Source: an uncultured Pseudomonadota bacterium
GTDB taxonomy: Bacteria; Myxococcota_A; UBA796; CAJQPC01
Length of the DNA stretch: 32,430 bases
NCBI GenBank assembly: GCA_913060515.1
Contig: CAJXRZ010000072.1
Coordinates: forward strand, 1 to 32,430
Reading direction: 5' to 3'
Part shown: positions 24,484-32,157 of the stretch, in pieces
How positions within the stretch are numbered: the stretch's first letter is position 1
How the letters are laid out: each line of letters opens with the position of its first letter
The notes under the pieces: generated by a model
What the model was told of the DNA's origin: nothing
Seen by the model: only the letters and a program-made list of their open reading frames with translations
Database searches by the model: none
Program-made: the position numbers and the translations under genes

Positions 24484-25224
24484 ATGGGCTGGTTTAGCCG
24501 CAGAAGCAAGGCCGCAAAGGTCGCCGAGAAGCAGGTCAACGCAGCCCAAAAAGACCCCACCCAGATCGGAGCGGCCCGGCAGGCCGTCCTTGGCGAGGGC
24601 CTGTCCAACTCCGAGCGCATTGAGCTGCTGGAGAAGCTGAACGCTGCCCCGCGCTACCGAAACCAGCGCGACAACAGCAAGAACCCAGACACCACCTGCA
24701 ACTTCACCTCCATGGCCATGGCCTTCGAGGGCTTGGGCATGAACGTGGGGGACACCGCCACGACCCAAGGTGAAGAGGCGATCTACAAAGACTTCTACAG
24801 CCGCGGCAACAGCAGCCGAATCGAAGGAGATCAACGCGAACGCTACGCCAAACAGCGCGGCCTGAAGTCCCAGACCATCGACACCCCCACTTTCACCAAC
24901 GCCGCGGCGGCCAAGAAGTGGTTCGAGACCCACATCACCCCGCACATGCAAGCCGGCGCCCAAGCCACACTCGGCATCCAGCAGGGCACCTTCCGCCACA
25001 TCATCCGCCTGCAGTGGATCGAGGACAAGGGCCTGCGCGTGGACGACCCCTGGGGCCACTTGGTCGGCCAAGGCGAGAAGGGCATCGGCTACGCCAAGGT
25101 GAACGAGAACAAGCGGGACAGCGTGGGGGATCAGGCTGGCAGCGGCAACGACAACTTCCTGGACTGGGCCTCTGTCGCTACAGCCCTCTCCGATCGCTAC
25201 GTGCAGCTCTACCAGACCAAGTAG
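24484..25224 (+). CDS. C39-like cysteine peptidase without export signal
   Basis: 246 residues, ATG with AAGGAG six bases upstream. The N-terminus MGWFSRRSKAAKVAEKQ is basic and has no signal peptide. From about residue 57 it shows the peptidase C39-like (papain-fold) pattern: YRNQRDNSKNPDTTCNFTSM with candidate Cys72, then TFRHIIRLQW with His172, and RVDDPWGHLVG with Asp188, giving a plausible Cys-His-Asp triad. The relatives are bacteriocin-processing or phage/cell-wall peptidases and amidases. Neither a transporter nor a GG-leader peptide is beside it. It may act inside the cell, be released by lysis or be delivered by another system. It ends nine bases from the convergent BtuF-like gene. 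Confidence 0.78.
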   Translation: MGWFSRRSKAAKVAEKQVNAAQKDPTQIGAARQAVLGEGLSNSERIELLEKLNAAPRYRNQRDNSKNPDTTCNFTSMAMAFEGLGMNVGDTATTQGEEAIYKDFYSRGNSSRIEGDQRERYAKQRGLKSQTIDTPTFTNAAAAKKWFETHITPHMQAGAQATLGIQQGTFRHIIRLQWIEDKGLRVDDPWGHLVGQGEKGIGYAKVNENKRDSVGDQAGSGNDNFLDWASVATALSDRYVQLYQTK

Positions 25225-25232
25225 CCCCGCTC

Positions 25233-25985
25233 TTAGCCGAGCTGCACGCCCAGCTCCAAGAAGGCCCGCTCCAGCCGCACACCATGCCAAGAGCACAGAG
25301 CGCCATCTACCAAGGCCGTCTCCAGTCCCTCCAGCTCGGCACGGTGCTTCTCCGAGAAGGGGAAGGGCTCGCTGGAGAGCAGCACGCGGTCGGGACGCAG
25401 CGCCTGCATCTGCTCCAGGGCCAGCTCTGGATAGCGCCCAGGCAGTAGATTCTCTCCACCAAACTCCTGGAGCAAGGCCGAGATAAAGCAGTCCTGTCCT
25501 GCCGCCATCCAAGGCTTTCGCCAGATCAAGTACAGGTAGGTGAAGGGCGTCGGCACCAGGGAGTCCCGCGCCCTCTGGATGCGCGCGACCCAGTCCAGAG
25601 CGGCGTCCTGAACCCCACAGATCGCACCCAGATCCCGCAAGTCCTGCAGCGCATCGTCCACCGACTTGGGGAAGGCCATCCATAGGGGGAAGTGAGCCCC
25701 AACCTGCTCGGCGATCTGCGCGCTGTTCTCCTCCACGTTGCCGATGACCAGGTCCGGCTTCAGGGCCAGAAGCCGGTCCAGGTCCACATCCTTGGTGCCG
25801 CCCACCTTGGGCAGCTCTTTGACCTGGGACGGGCTCTCGCAGAAGCGGGTCACCCCAACCACGCGCTCCCCCAGCCCCAAGGCAAACAAGCTCTCCGTGG
25901 TGCTGGGAACCAGAGAGACGATGCGCCGCGGCGGGGCCTTGAGGTGGAGGGCCTGGCCTCGGGCGTCGATCAGATCAGAGGCCAT
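25233..25985 (-). CDS. BtuF-like helical-backbone metal/cobalamin receptor, no signal peptide
   Basis: 250 residues, ATG preceded by a GGGG run. The family pattern is clear: RRIVSLVPSTTESLFALGLG, ERVVGVTRFCESPSQV, LPKVGGTKDVDLDRLLALKP, DLVIGNVEEN, and later SALLQEFGGENLLPGRYP. Members are class III ABC receptors (BtuF, siderophore and heme receptors) with two lobes joined by a long helix. Here there is no signal sequence, so the protein should stay in the cytoplasm or be moved otherwise. Cytoplasmic relatives annotated as cobalamin-binding proteins are known. No ABC transporter is near. Its start lies 16 bp inside the end of the DUF309 gene, indicating an operon. Confidence 0.88.
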   Translation of the reverse strand: MASDLIDARGQALHLKAPPRRIVSLVPSTTESLFALGLGERVVGVTRFCESPSQVKELPKVGGTKDVDLDRLLALKPDLVIGNVEENSAQIAEQVGAHFPLWMAFPKSVDDALQDLRDLGAICGVQDAALDWVARIQRARDSLVPTPFTYLYLIWRKPWMAAGQDCFISALLQEFGGENLLPGRYPELALEQMQALRPDRVLLSSEPFPFSEKHRAELEGLETALVDGALCSWHGVRLERAFLELGVQLG

Positions 25986-26500
25986 GGTCCCCCCTTCATG
26001 AAGTGCTCCGTGCGGGCCAACAGTCGCCCGCCATCAATGGTCCATCCCCCCTTCCCCACACGAGGTCTGGCCGCCGTGATCAAGCTGCGCGCGGCGCGCT
26101 CCTGCCCCAAGTGAGACTTGAGCACCGCGGCGCTGACCTGGATCAGGCCTTGGAGAAGCTGGGCCCGTGGGCTCTGGCGGGGGAGCTGATGCCATAGGCC
26201 TTCCCAGGCCTCGTGCGCCTCCCAAAAGAAGCGCTGGTCGAAGAGATCCATCGGCCAGAGCCACAAGGGATCCTGCTCGGGGGGCACGATTGGCTCCCAC
26301 AACGGCGCCACAGGGGCTTGTCCTGCAAGGTAGGCGTGCCCCGCGGGGTGCCGAAAGGGGTGTGGGCCGTGCCCAGGTAGGTAGCGATACGGAGGCAGCG
26401 GACGCAGGGGCAACCGACGCGCTGGCGCTGGCTCGGGGGCGGGAAGGAACAAGAGGGGCGTCACAAGACTTGACTCCAGCGGAGTGTAATATCCGGCCAT
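25970..26500 (-). CDS. DUF309 family protein
   Basis: 176 residues from the ATG at 26500 (AGAAGG five bases upstream). A GTG at 26464 with GGAG nine bases upstream is an alternative. The core matches DUF309: LPPYRYLPGHGPHPFRHPAG, then WPMDLFDQRFFWEAHEAWEG, LLQGLIQVSAAVLKSHLG. The conserved His/Glu in FFWEAHEAWE suggest a metal or nucleic-acid role, but the function is not established. The chosen start codon overlaps the ATG of the divergent pseudocaspase gene by two bases (CATG), which leaves no shared intergenic promoter. It is cotranscribed with the BtuF-like gene. Confidence 0.82.
   Translation of the reverse strand: MAGYYTPLESSLVTPLLFLPAPEPAPARRLPLRPLPPYRYLPGHGPHPFRHPAGHAYLAGQAPVAPLWEPIVPPEQDPLWLWPMDLFDQRFFWEAHEAWEGLWHQLPRQSPRAQLLQGLIQVSAAVLKSHLGQERAARSLITAARPRVGKGGWTIDGGRLLARTEHFMKGGPWPLI
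26487..26492 (+). promoter_or_regulatory. Possible -10 element for leaderless caspase-like gene
   Basis: TAATAT lies seven bases before the ATG at 26499, so a transcript from it would start at about the ATG itself. An upstream TTGACT (26470-26475) is only 11 bases away, too close for a standard -35. Low-confidence call. Confidence 0.25.
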
Positions 26501-28235
26501 GATGACCTTCTGCTTGATCGCCAGCGCCTGGGCTGCAGACCTGCCCTCTATCGACAAGAGCATTGACACGGGGACCCGCAGCAAACGGGACGCCATCGTG
26601 GTGCTGGGCGTAGAGGACTACCACCACCTGGAGGATGTGCCCTACGCCTTGGCCGACGCCAGCGCCGCCGACAGCTGGCTGCGCGAGACCTGGGGCCCCA
26701 GCAAGAGCCGCACCACAGTGGCAATGGACCCCAGCAACCGGGCGATGCAGGATGCCGTAGACCGGGCCATGGCGCGGGTGAAGAAGGGCGGCACTCTGTG
26801 GATCACCTTCTCTGGCCAAGGCCGAATCGTGGATGGCGTCCCCCGACTTCTGGGAGCGGACTCCAAGCTCGAGGACCCCAAGGCCGGCATCTCCCTCATC
26901 GCGCTTCAGGAAGCAGCCGCCCGAAGCCGAGCCGAGAAGGTCTTCATCCTGATCGATGCCAGCTTCGATGGCAGTGCGCGAAGCGAGCTGGCCCCCACCC
27001 CGCCAAAGGCCATCGACTGGGGTGACGATCCCTACGACAAGGTGGTGCTCTGGGTTGGAGATGAGCGCGGCGGCGCCCGAGGCTTTGAGCCCAGCGGCCA
27101 CGGCCTGTTCACCTACCTGGCCCTGGGTGCCCTGCAGGGCTGGGGCGACATGGACGGCGACGGCTTGGTTCGCTTGGACGAAGCCCAGCTCTGGGTCCGT
27201 GAATCCAGTCGGGCCTTGGGCCGCACCCAGCGCTCCACGGTGAGCACGGAGCTCCAAGACTGGGTGGTCTCGGGCAAGCGCGTGCGCGCAGACGGCCCCA
27301 AGACCGAGGACTTGTTGGCCTGGGGCAAAGAGGATCTCAACCGCCGCGTCGCCCTGGCCGAGCGAGAGGCCCAAGACGCCGCCGAGGACGCACTGCTCTC
27401 CCTCTTGGCGGCCATCGAGTCCGGTCAGATGCCCCCTGAGAGCCTGGAACGCTTTGTGGACCAATGGTCTCAGCACCGGGTCAGCGTGGAGTGGATTCCA
27501 CCGATGAGCGTGGTGGAAGAGGCCAAGCTGCTCTTGGCCGACAAGGAAAACCTGCTCCGGCAGGGCAGCCCCGATGGCGAAGAGGGCCCCGATGTGGCCG
27601 AGCTCCAGACCACCGAGCCACCCAAGTCCAGCCTCTCTGACGACACCTGCAAGGACATCGTGGCCATGGAGCCCGACGCCTTGATGGGCCGCTTCTCCCC
27701 TGGGCGAATCGCCTGTATTGAGAAGCGCATGCTCAAGTCCCCTCAGACCGAGCAAGACAAACTCTCCCGCTTGCTCATCGCCAACGCCGAGGCAAGCGGA
27801 GACAAGGATCAATGGGCGCTCTTGGTGGAACGCCATCTCCTGGACATCACCCAGTCCGACCCGGACCTCTGCTTCCTCTTCGCCCTACACCTCTACAAAC
27901 AAGGCGTCGAGGAGGGCGAGCAAGCCATCATGTGGGCCAACCGCGCCCTAGAGAACAAGCAGAACTGGAAGGGAGAGCTCTACAAGGCGCGCGTGAGCAG
28001 CCTGTACCGCCTGCGCACCGAGGCGGCCGCCGAGCTCTGGCAGGACGCCGAGCAAAACCTGGTGGCCGACCCCAGCGCCAAGGCGGACGCCCTGACCGCC
28101 AAGTGGCGCGGGGTGACCTTGGACTACGCCCGCGAGTGGCTGGACTACACCAAGGCCGCTGGTGCCCCCAGCGACCGCGCCTTGAGCCTCTGCGTGTCAG
28201 CGGCCGGCAGCATGAGCGCCTGCACCGCCGACTGA
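26499..28235 (+). CDS. Secreted caspase-fold protein with both catalytic residues replaced (pseudocaspase)
   Basis: 578 residues. The signal MMTFCLIASAWAADLP is short, so export is likely. Residues about 30-250 have the metacaspase/C14 fold: DAIVVLGVEDYHHLEDVPYA, LADASAADSWLRETWG, LWITFSGQGRIVDGVPRLLG, KVFILIDASFDGSA, HGLFTYLALGALQG, DMDGDGLVRLDEAQ. In active members the first motif reads SGHG and the second DACxSG. Here His is Gln107 and Cys is Ser155, so protease activity is improbable. The remaining half is helical and TPR-like (AIMWANRALENKQNWKGELY). A binding or scaffold role is inferred. Neighbouring DUF309/BtuF genes diverge; MscS converges 12 bp after it. Confidence 0.88.
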   Translation: MMTFCLIASAWAADLPSIDKSIDTGTRSKRDAIVVLGVEDYHHLEDVPYALADASAADSWLRETWGPSKSRTTVAMDPSNRAMQDAVDRAMARVKKGGTLWITFSGQGRIVDGVPRLLGADSKLEDPKAGISLIALQEAAARSRAEKVFILIDASFDGSARSELAPTPPKAIDWGDDPYDKVVLWVGDERGGARGFEPSGHGLFTYLALGALQGWGDMDGDGLVRLDEAQLWVRESSRALGRTQRSTVSTELQDWVVSGKRVRADGPKTEDLLAWGKEDLNRRVALAEREAQDAAEDALLSLLAAIESGQMPPESLERFVDQWSQHRVSVEWIPPMSVVEEAKLLLADKENLLRQGSPDGEEGPDVAELQTTEPPKSSLSDDTCKDIVAMEPDALMGRFSPGRIACIEKRMLKSPQTEQDKLSRLLIANAEASGDKDQWALLVERHLLDITQSDPDLCFLFALHLYKQGVEEGEQAIMWANRALENKQNWKGELYKARVSSLYRLRTEAAAELWQDAEQNLVADPSAKADALTAKWRGVTLDYAREWLDYTKAAGAPSDRALSLCVSAAGSMSACTAD

Positions 28236-28247
28236 GCGGAGCGCGCT

Positions 28248-29864
28248 TTAGTCCGTGGGCTCGACCACGCCCTCATCGTGGGGGCCGAGCACCGGCAAGG
28301 GCGCTACCGCGTCGATGCGCGCTTGCAGCTCCTCGGCGGACACCACCTGCTTGGCCTGCAGTGGCCGCTCCGGCGTGCTCTCCATGTACAGAGACTGACT
28401 TGGGAAGGCAAAGTCCACTTCCAGCGCCTCGCCCAGAGCGATGAACTGCATGTAGATCTCCCCACGAATGGCGCACTCACCGGCGTAGTCGTCGGCCTTC
28501 ATGTTGAAGATGACCATCACATCCAGGCTGCTGGCTCCGAAGTCCTTCAGCTCGACGATGGGCCCGGCCAGGGTGAAGGGATGGGCATTGATGATCTGCC
28601 GCACGCCTTCGATGAAGGCCTGCAAGCGCGCCCGGTCGGTGCCGTAGGTCAGCCCCAGAGTTGTGCTCGTTCTGCGGGCGGTGCGTTGCCCCAGGTTGTC
28701 GATCTCAGCCCCGGCCACCGTGCGGTTGGGCACGGTGACCACGGAGGAGGACACGGCACGGATTCGTGTGCTGCGAAAGCCCACCTCCTCCACTGCGCCT
28801 TCTACGCCACCGATCTTGACCCAGTCGCCGACCTGAAAGGGGCGATCGGCAAAGATTGTGATGCTGCCAAATAGATTGGCAACGGTGTCCTGAGCGCCAA
28901 AGGCGATCGCGATGCCGCCGATGCCCAGACCAGCGATGAGGCCGCCAACGTCAATGCCCAAGTTGGAGAGCACAAAGACCAAGGCGGTGGCCGAGACGAT
29001 GAACTTGAGCAGGCGGGCCACCAGAGGGACCACCTGGTCGTCCATGCGCGTGTCGGTCTGCGCCGCGCGCTGCTTGAAGACACCCGAGAAGACGTCGATC
29101 CAGCGCAGCCCGATGACGACGGCGGTACCAGCCAGCGCAACGCGCGTCATGAAGAGCAGCACAACGCTGACCTGCACCGGCAGCGCCATCTCGCTGATGC
29201 CCACCAAGAAGATGGTGCAAAAGACAAGCGCGCGAACCGGGCCTCGTGTGCGCTCGAAGGTCTGCTCGTCAATGGCCAAGCCCCAGCCCTTGACCAGCCG
29301 GAGCAGCCAGTTCCGCAGCACCAGGTTGACCAGCAAGGCCCCGAGCAGGGCGGCGGCCAGCAAGAGCCCAAAGACCACGAACTGCCAGGGTTTCAGCGGT
29401 CCGACAAGTGGGGTCTGGAAGCTGGGAGGCAGCGCCTTGCGCACGGTACTGCCAAAGCCGGTGAAGGTCGCGGCGTGCAGCTCGGGGATGGCCCGCACCG
29501 TATCCGAGGACCACAACCAGCGGTCTCCGACCTTCTCCAGGTAGATGACTGGCTCAGCGTCCACCAAGGGGAAGCTCTTCACCTCTTCTGGGATGACATC
29601 GTCAGGCCCAGGGAGCTCCGCCACCTTGATGTAGTAGCCCCGCGCGTCCAGGACCTCCTTGAGCTGGGCGGCCAGCTTTGGACCCTTGGACTCCGCCGCC
29701 GGCGACAGGTTCAAGCACGCCGCCGCCTCTTTGGGGCGGAAGTCTTCCGGTTGGAGCAACGCGAGCAGCGTATCCGCGGCTTGGGCAGGGCTCTCACAGC
29801 TCGGCAAGTCCTGGGCGTAAGCCGCCGGAAAGAGCAGAGTGAGTAGAAACACGTAAAAGACCAC
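28248..29864 (-). CDS. MscS-family mechanosensitive channel with periplasmic N-domain
   Basis: 538 residues if the GTG at 29864 is used, just after GGAGG; the frame opens at a TTG at 29912. The start gives a signal VVFYVFLLTLLFPAAYA. A periplasmic domain (about 20-150) with two Cys is followed by several membrane helices, then the MscS core: LIAGLGIGGIAIAFGAQDTV, ANLFGSITIFADRPFQVGDW, VEEVGFRSTRIRAVSSSVVT, VPNRTVAGAEIDNLG, and a cytoplasmic C-terminal domain. The pore-helix GAQDTVANLFGS and the GD-W-K-I beta motif are intact, so it should gate under membrane tension to release solutes. It is transcribed away from the HTH protein at 30107, with palindromes in between. Confidence 0.92.
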   Translation of the reverse strand: MVFYVFLLTLLFPAAYAQDLPSCESPAQAADTLLALLQPEDFRPKEAAACLNLSPAAESKGPKLAAQLKEVLDARGYYIKVAELPGPDDVIPEEVKSFPLVDAEPVIYLEKVGDRWLWSSDTVRAIPELHAATFTGFGSTVRKALPPSFQTPLVGPLKPWQFVVFGLLLAAALLGALLVNLVLRNWLLRLVKGWGLAIDEQTFERTRGPVRALVFCTIFLVGISEMALPVQVSVVLLFMTRVALAGTAVVIGLRWIDVFSGVFKQRAAQTDTRMDDQVVPLVARLLKFIVSATALVFVLSNLGIDVGGLIAGLGIGGIAIAFGAQDTVANLFGSITIFADRPFQVGDWVKIGGVEGAVEEVGFRSTRIRAVSSSVVTVPNRTVAGAEIDNLGQRTARRTSTTLGLTYGTDRARLQAFIEGVRQIINAHPFTLAGPIVELKDFGASSLDVMVIFNMKADDYAGECAIRGEIYMQFIALGEALEVDFAFPSQSLYMESTPERPLQAKQVVSAEELQARIDAVAPLPVLGPHDEGVVEPTD

Positions 29865-29914
29865 AAGTCCTCCGGACACGCCGCCGATACCCGAGGGAGG
29901 GGATTGGTGCAATG

Positions 29915-29928
29915 CGCTGAATTCAGCG
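29915..29928. promoter_or_regulatory. 14-bp perfect palindrome upstream of MscS gene
   Basis: CGCTGAATTCAGCG is its own reverse complement and lies about 50 bp from the MscS start in the 242-bp divergent gap. It is followed by a six-base-pair hairpin, AGCGGA (29925-29930) with TCCGCT (29936-29941), and by TTCGATCGAA, another palindrome, at 30002-30011. Likely operator or regulatory sites for MscS and/or the HTH gene; the factor is unknown. Otherwise I see TTGACG near 29955 without a good -10. Confidence 0.4.
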
Positions 29929-30106
29929 GACCACTTCCGCTAAGCGAATCCACCTTGACGGGACCCTCGGAACGTGAGACTCAAGCGCCGGGGTGGGTTG
30001 ATTCGATCGAAGAAGAGAACAACATTCCAAGTTCCTGAGTGACCACATCGGCGGTGCCGCCGAATCCAGACGCTCGGAACCCCTAGTCGGACGAGAGAAA
30101 GCACAG

Positions 30107-31360
30107 ATGGAGCAGACCAACGCGGCTCAACAAGAGCCTTGGTGGGAAGATTTCACGCAGAGCTACGGCAAGGAATCCTTGCGGGCTCTCGCAAAGCGTT
30201 TCGGAACCAATCCGAGGCGCCTTCGCCGGGCTGCGCAGCGCTGCGGGCTGACCAACGAACCACCCGAGCTGCTCGCTGCCGCTGAGCGCTTGGGCACCTG
30301 TCCAGATGACAGCTTGGCCGCCGACATCGGTGTCACACCCGAGCTCATCAAGGGCGCCCGACTGCGCCGCAAGATCGAAGCATTCAACCCCAAGACTCTG
30401 CCCAAGCCCAAGGTGCGCAAGCCAAAGAAGGCCAAGCCCCCACGGCCCGAGCGCCCGGTCCGTGAGCGCTACAACCGCTCCGAACCCGTGGTTCCCACGG
30501 TGGTCGTCAAGCGTACCCGCAGCCGTGTAGACCCCGAACGCAGCGCCAGCCGCGTGGACGAAGGCGCCCAGAAGTTGGCCAACACTCTGGGTAGAATTCG
30601 AAGCGACGAGGCTCCCGCTCCCAGAGCACCTGACGAGGGCGAGACAAGCCGCCGACGTCGGGTGGTCAGCCCAGAGCGCAACGAAGAGATGCGCGGCTTG
30701 AAGCCATCCAGTCTGCCTACCACTGCCGAAGGTGACGGACGCACGACCCGCCGGCGTATGCCACGGGTCGGAGTCCGCAAGCTCACCCCCCGTTCCGACG
30801 GAGGCGACGATGAGCCTGGCGGATCAAGGAACAGCGCCCTAGCCGCCGCTCGAATCTCCAAGGCCTTGAGCCGGGCAGCCGAGCACACCAAGCCCGAGAC
30901 TCCAGAGCTTCAGGCCTCGCCACGCCGGGAGCTGAGCAAGCCCCCGTCCCCGCCACGCTTCGTGCCGGAACCTCTGCCCAAGGAGGAGCCAGCGCCTCAG
31001 ATCGAGGAGCCGGCGGCGCTGCCGGCACATCCAAGCGTGGAGGATCTGCTCGAAGAAGTGGAGCTGGCCATGTCTCCGGTCGCGGCCCTGGTCGAGACGG
31101 TTCAAGAGAGCATGTCCCCAGTCAGCTCACTGGCCAGCTCGCTCGCAGAGACCATTGAGCAACCCAGCGTGCCTGTGCGCCGGCGTCCAGTGGCCTCGAC
31201 TACGCCAGAGCGCGCTGAGATGCTGCTGTGGACGGCCGAGTACACGAACGCCGAAGGGGTCCAGCTCAGCGTGATCTCCGCCCCCACCTTCCTCTCGGCC
31301 TTGGAGCGGGCGAAGGGACTCGGAGAGCTGATCTCCGTTCGGGAAGCCCCCGGCCTCTGA
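30107..31360 (+). CDS. Hypothetical protein: paired N-terminal HTH, long disordered middle, conserved-looking C-terminus
   Basis: 417 residues, ATG with only weak GAGAGAAAG upstream. Two helix-turn-helix-like units open it: ESLRALAKRFGTNPRRLRRA (about 23-42) and DDSLAADIGVTPELIKGARL (about 66-85), of the kind seen in DNA-binding repeats (LGxxPDxxLA). The centre (about 90-330) is Pro/Arg/Lys/Glu-rich and disordered, with clusters such as RTRRRMPRVGVRKLTPR and several Arg runs. The end has helices SVEDLLEEVELAMSPVAALV and a compact domain LWTAEYTNAEGVQLSVISAP then TFLSALERAKGLGELISV. Probably a DNA- or RNA-binding, nucleoid-associated or regulatory protein; no known family recognised. It precedes a lipoprotein gene by 35 bp. 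Confidence 0.75.
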   Translation: MEQTNAAQQEPWWEDFTQSYGKESLRALAKRFGTNPRRLRRAAQRCGLTNEPPELLAAAERLGTCPDDSLAADIGVTPELIKGARLRRKIEAFNPKTLPKPKVRKPKKAKPPRPERPVRERYNRSEPVVPTVVVKRTRSRVDPERSASRVDEGAQKLANTLGRIRSDEAPAPRAPDEGETSRRRRVVSPERNEEMRGLKPSSLPTTAEGDGRTTRRRMPRVGVRKLTPRSDGGDDEPGGSRNSALAAARISKALSRAAEHTKPETPELQASPRRELSKPPSPPRFVPEPLPKEEPAPQIEEPAALPAHPSVEDLLEEVELAMSPVAALVETVQESMSPVSSLASSLAETIEQPSVPVRRRPVASTTPERAEMLLWTAEYTNAEGVQLSVISAPTFLSALERAKGLGELISVREAPGL

Positions 31361-31395
31361 GCGGTTAGAACGCAGGAAATTCCAAGGATTTCCCT

Positions 31396-32136
31396 GTGTT
31401 TTACTTGCTCTTAGGCTGCTTCGGTTCCGCGGAGCCCCCCAAGTCCGACTTGGTCGAGTATGCGCGCTGCAAGGAGACCGAGGAGTGCGGGCCCGAGCTG
31501 CAGTGCTTGGGGAGCCAGTTCAAGCCGGTCGGCGACGAGGACTGGGCGACCGGCACCTGCATGCGGGACGTCGCCCAACACAAGGCCCTGGTAGACACCC
31601 TGCACGCACGCCTGGCTGAAGCGGTGAGCGCAGCGGAGTCTGCCGACCCGAATCTGCCTCTGAGCTGCAGCACGGTGAGCGCAGAGGGGAACCACTACAT
31701 CGTGGAGTCCAACTGGGCCCGCGCAGTTGCGGCCGGCACGGAGGATGCTCCCCACTACATCGGAGCCGGCGTTCCCAGCGAGTTCAACGGACGCTTGGGG
31801 CCGAGCGCCACGATGAGCGACTCGGACTTGGTCGGCACCGGTCGCCAAGTTCAATGGCTGTTGGCCAAGCGCTATCTGGGCGTCAGCGTGGAGGACGAGC
31901 TGCGCTTCCCAGAAGTAGACTTTCAGAACGCCACCTACGTGCCTGGGCACGTGCGGGCGCGGGTCTATCTCTACGACACGGAGAGCAAGACCCTGGTCTG
32001 CGGCGGGCTGCCCTTTGAAGGCGTCGCTAAGAAGGCGGAGACGCCCTCCCCGGCCCAAGACCTTCAGAACTCCTCCAGGGACAGTCTGAAGGACGCCTTG
32101 GCCCACATGGTGCCCGAGCTGACCTTCTACCTTTAG
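31396..32136 (+). CDS. Lipoprotein with Cys-rich N-terminus
   Basis: 246 residues, GTG start with AAGGA about seven bases upstream. MFYLLLGCFGSAEPPKS is a very short lipoprotein signal (Cys8), then EYARCKETEECGPELQCLGS, a small Cys cluster that could form disulfides. The remaining 180 residues are mixed, with SCSTVSAEGNHYIVESN, VPGHVRARVYLYDTESKTLV and an acidic tail; no family recognised. It may share a transcript with the HTH protein. Its stop is 21 bp from the stop of the convergent cytochrome fragment. Confidence 0.78.
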   Translation: MFYLLLGCFGSAEPPKSDLVEYARCKETEECGPELQCLGSQFKPVGDEDWATGTCMRDVAQHKALVDTLHARLAEAVSAAESADPNLPLSCSTVSAEGNHYIVESNWARAVAAGTEDAPHYIGAGVPSEFNGRLGPSATMSDSDLVGTGRQVQWLLAKRYLGVSVEDELRFPEVDFQNATYVPGHVRARVYLYDTESKTLVCGGLPFEGVAKKAETPSPAQDLQNSSRDSLKDALAHMVPELTFYL

Positions 32137-32157
32137 ACGGCCAAGACTGAAGGCTCT

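Noticed and set aside
24457..25683. 408-codon open frame on the minus strand
   Set aside because: Covers the C39-like gene in antisense and part of the BtuF-like gene in another frame; no family signature.
26470..26492. Sigma-70 promoter TTGACT/TAATAT for the caspase-like gene
   Set aside because: The spacer is only 11 bases instead of 16-18, so only the -10-like element was kept, at low confidence.
26034..27836. 600-codon open frame on the minus strand
   Set aside because: Antisense to the caspase-fold gene and overlapping DUF309. Low-complexity composition, no motif; a shadow frame.
29923..30120. 65-codon minus-strand frame in the MscS/HTH gap
   Set aside because: It overlaps the start of the HTH gene and the palindromes, with no ribosome site or coding signature.
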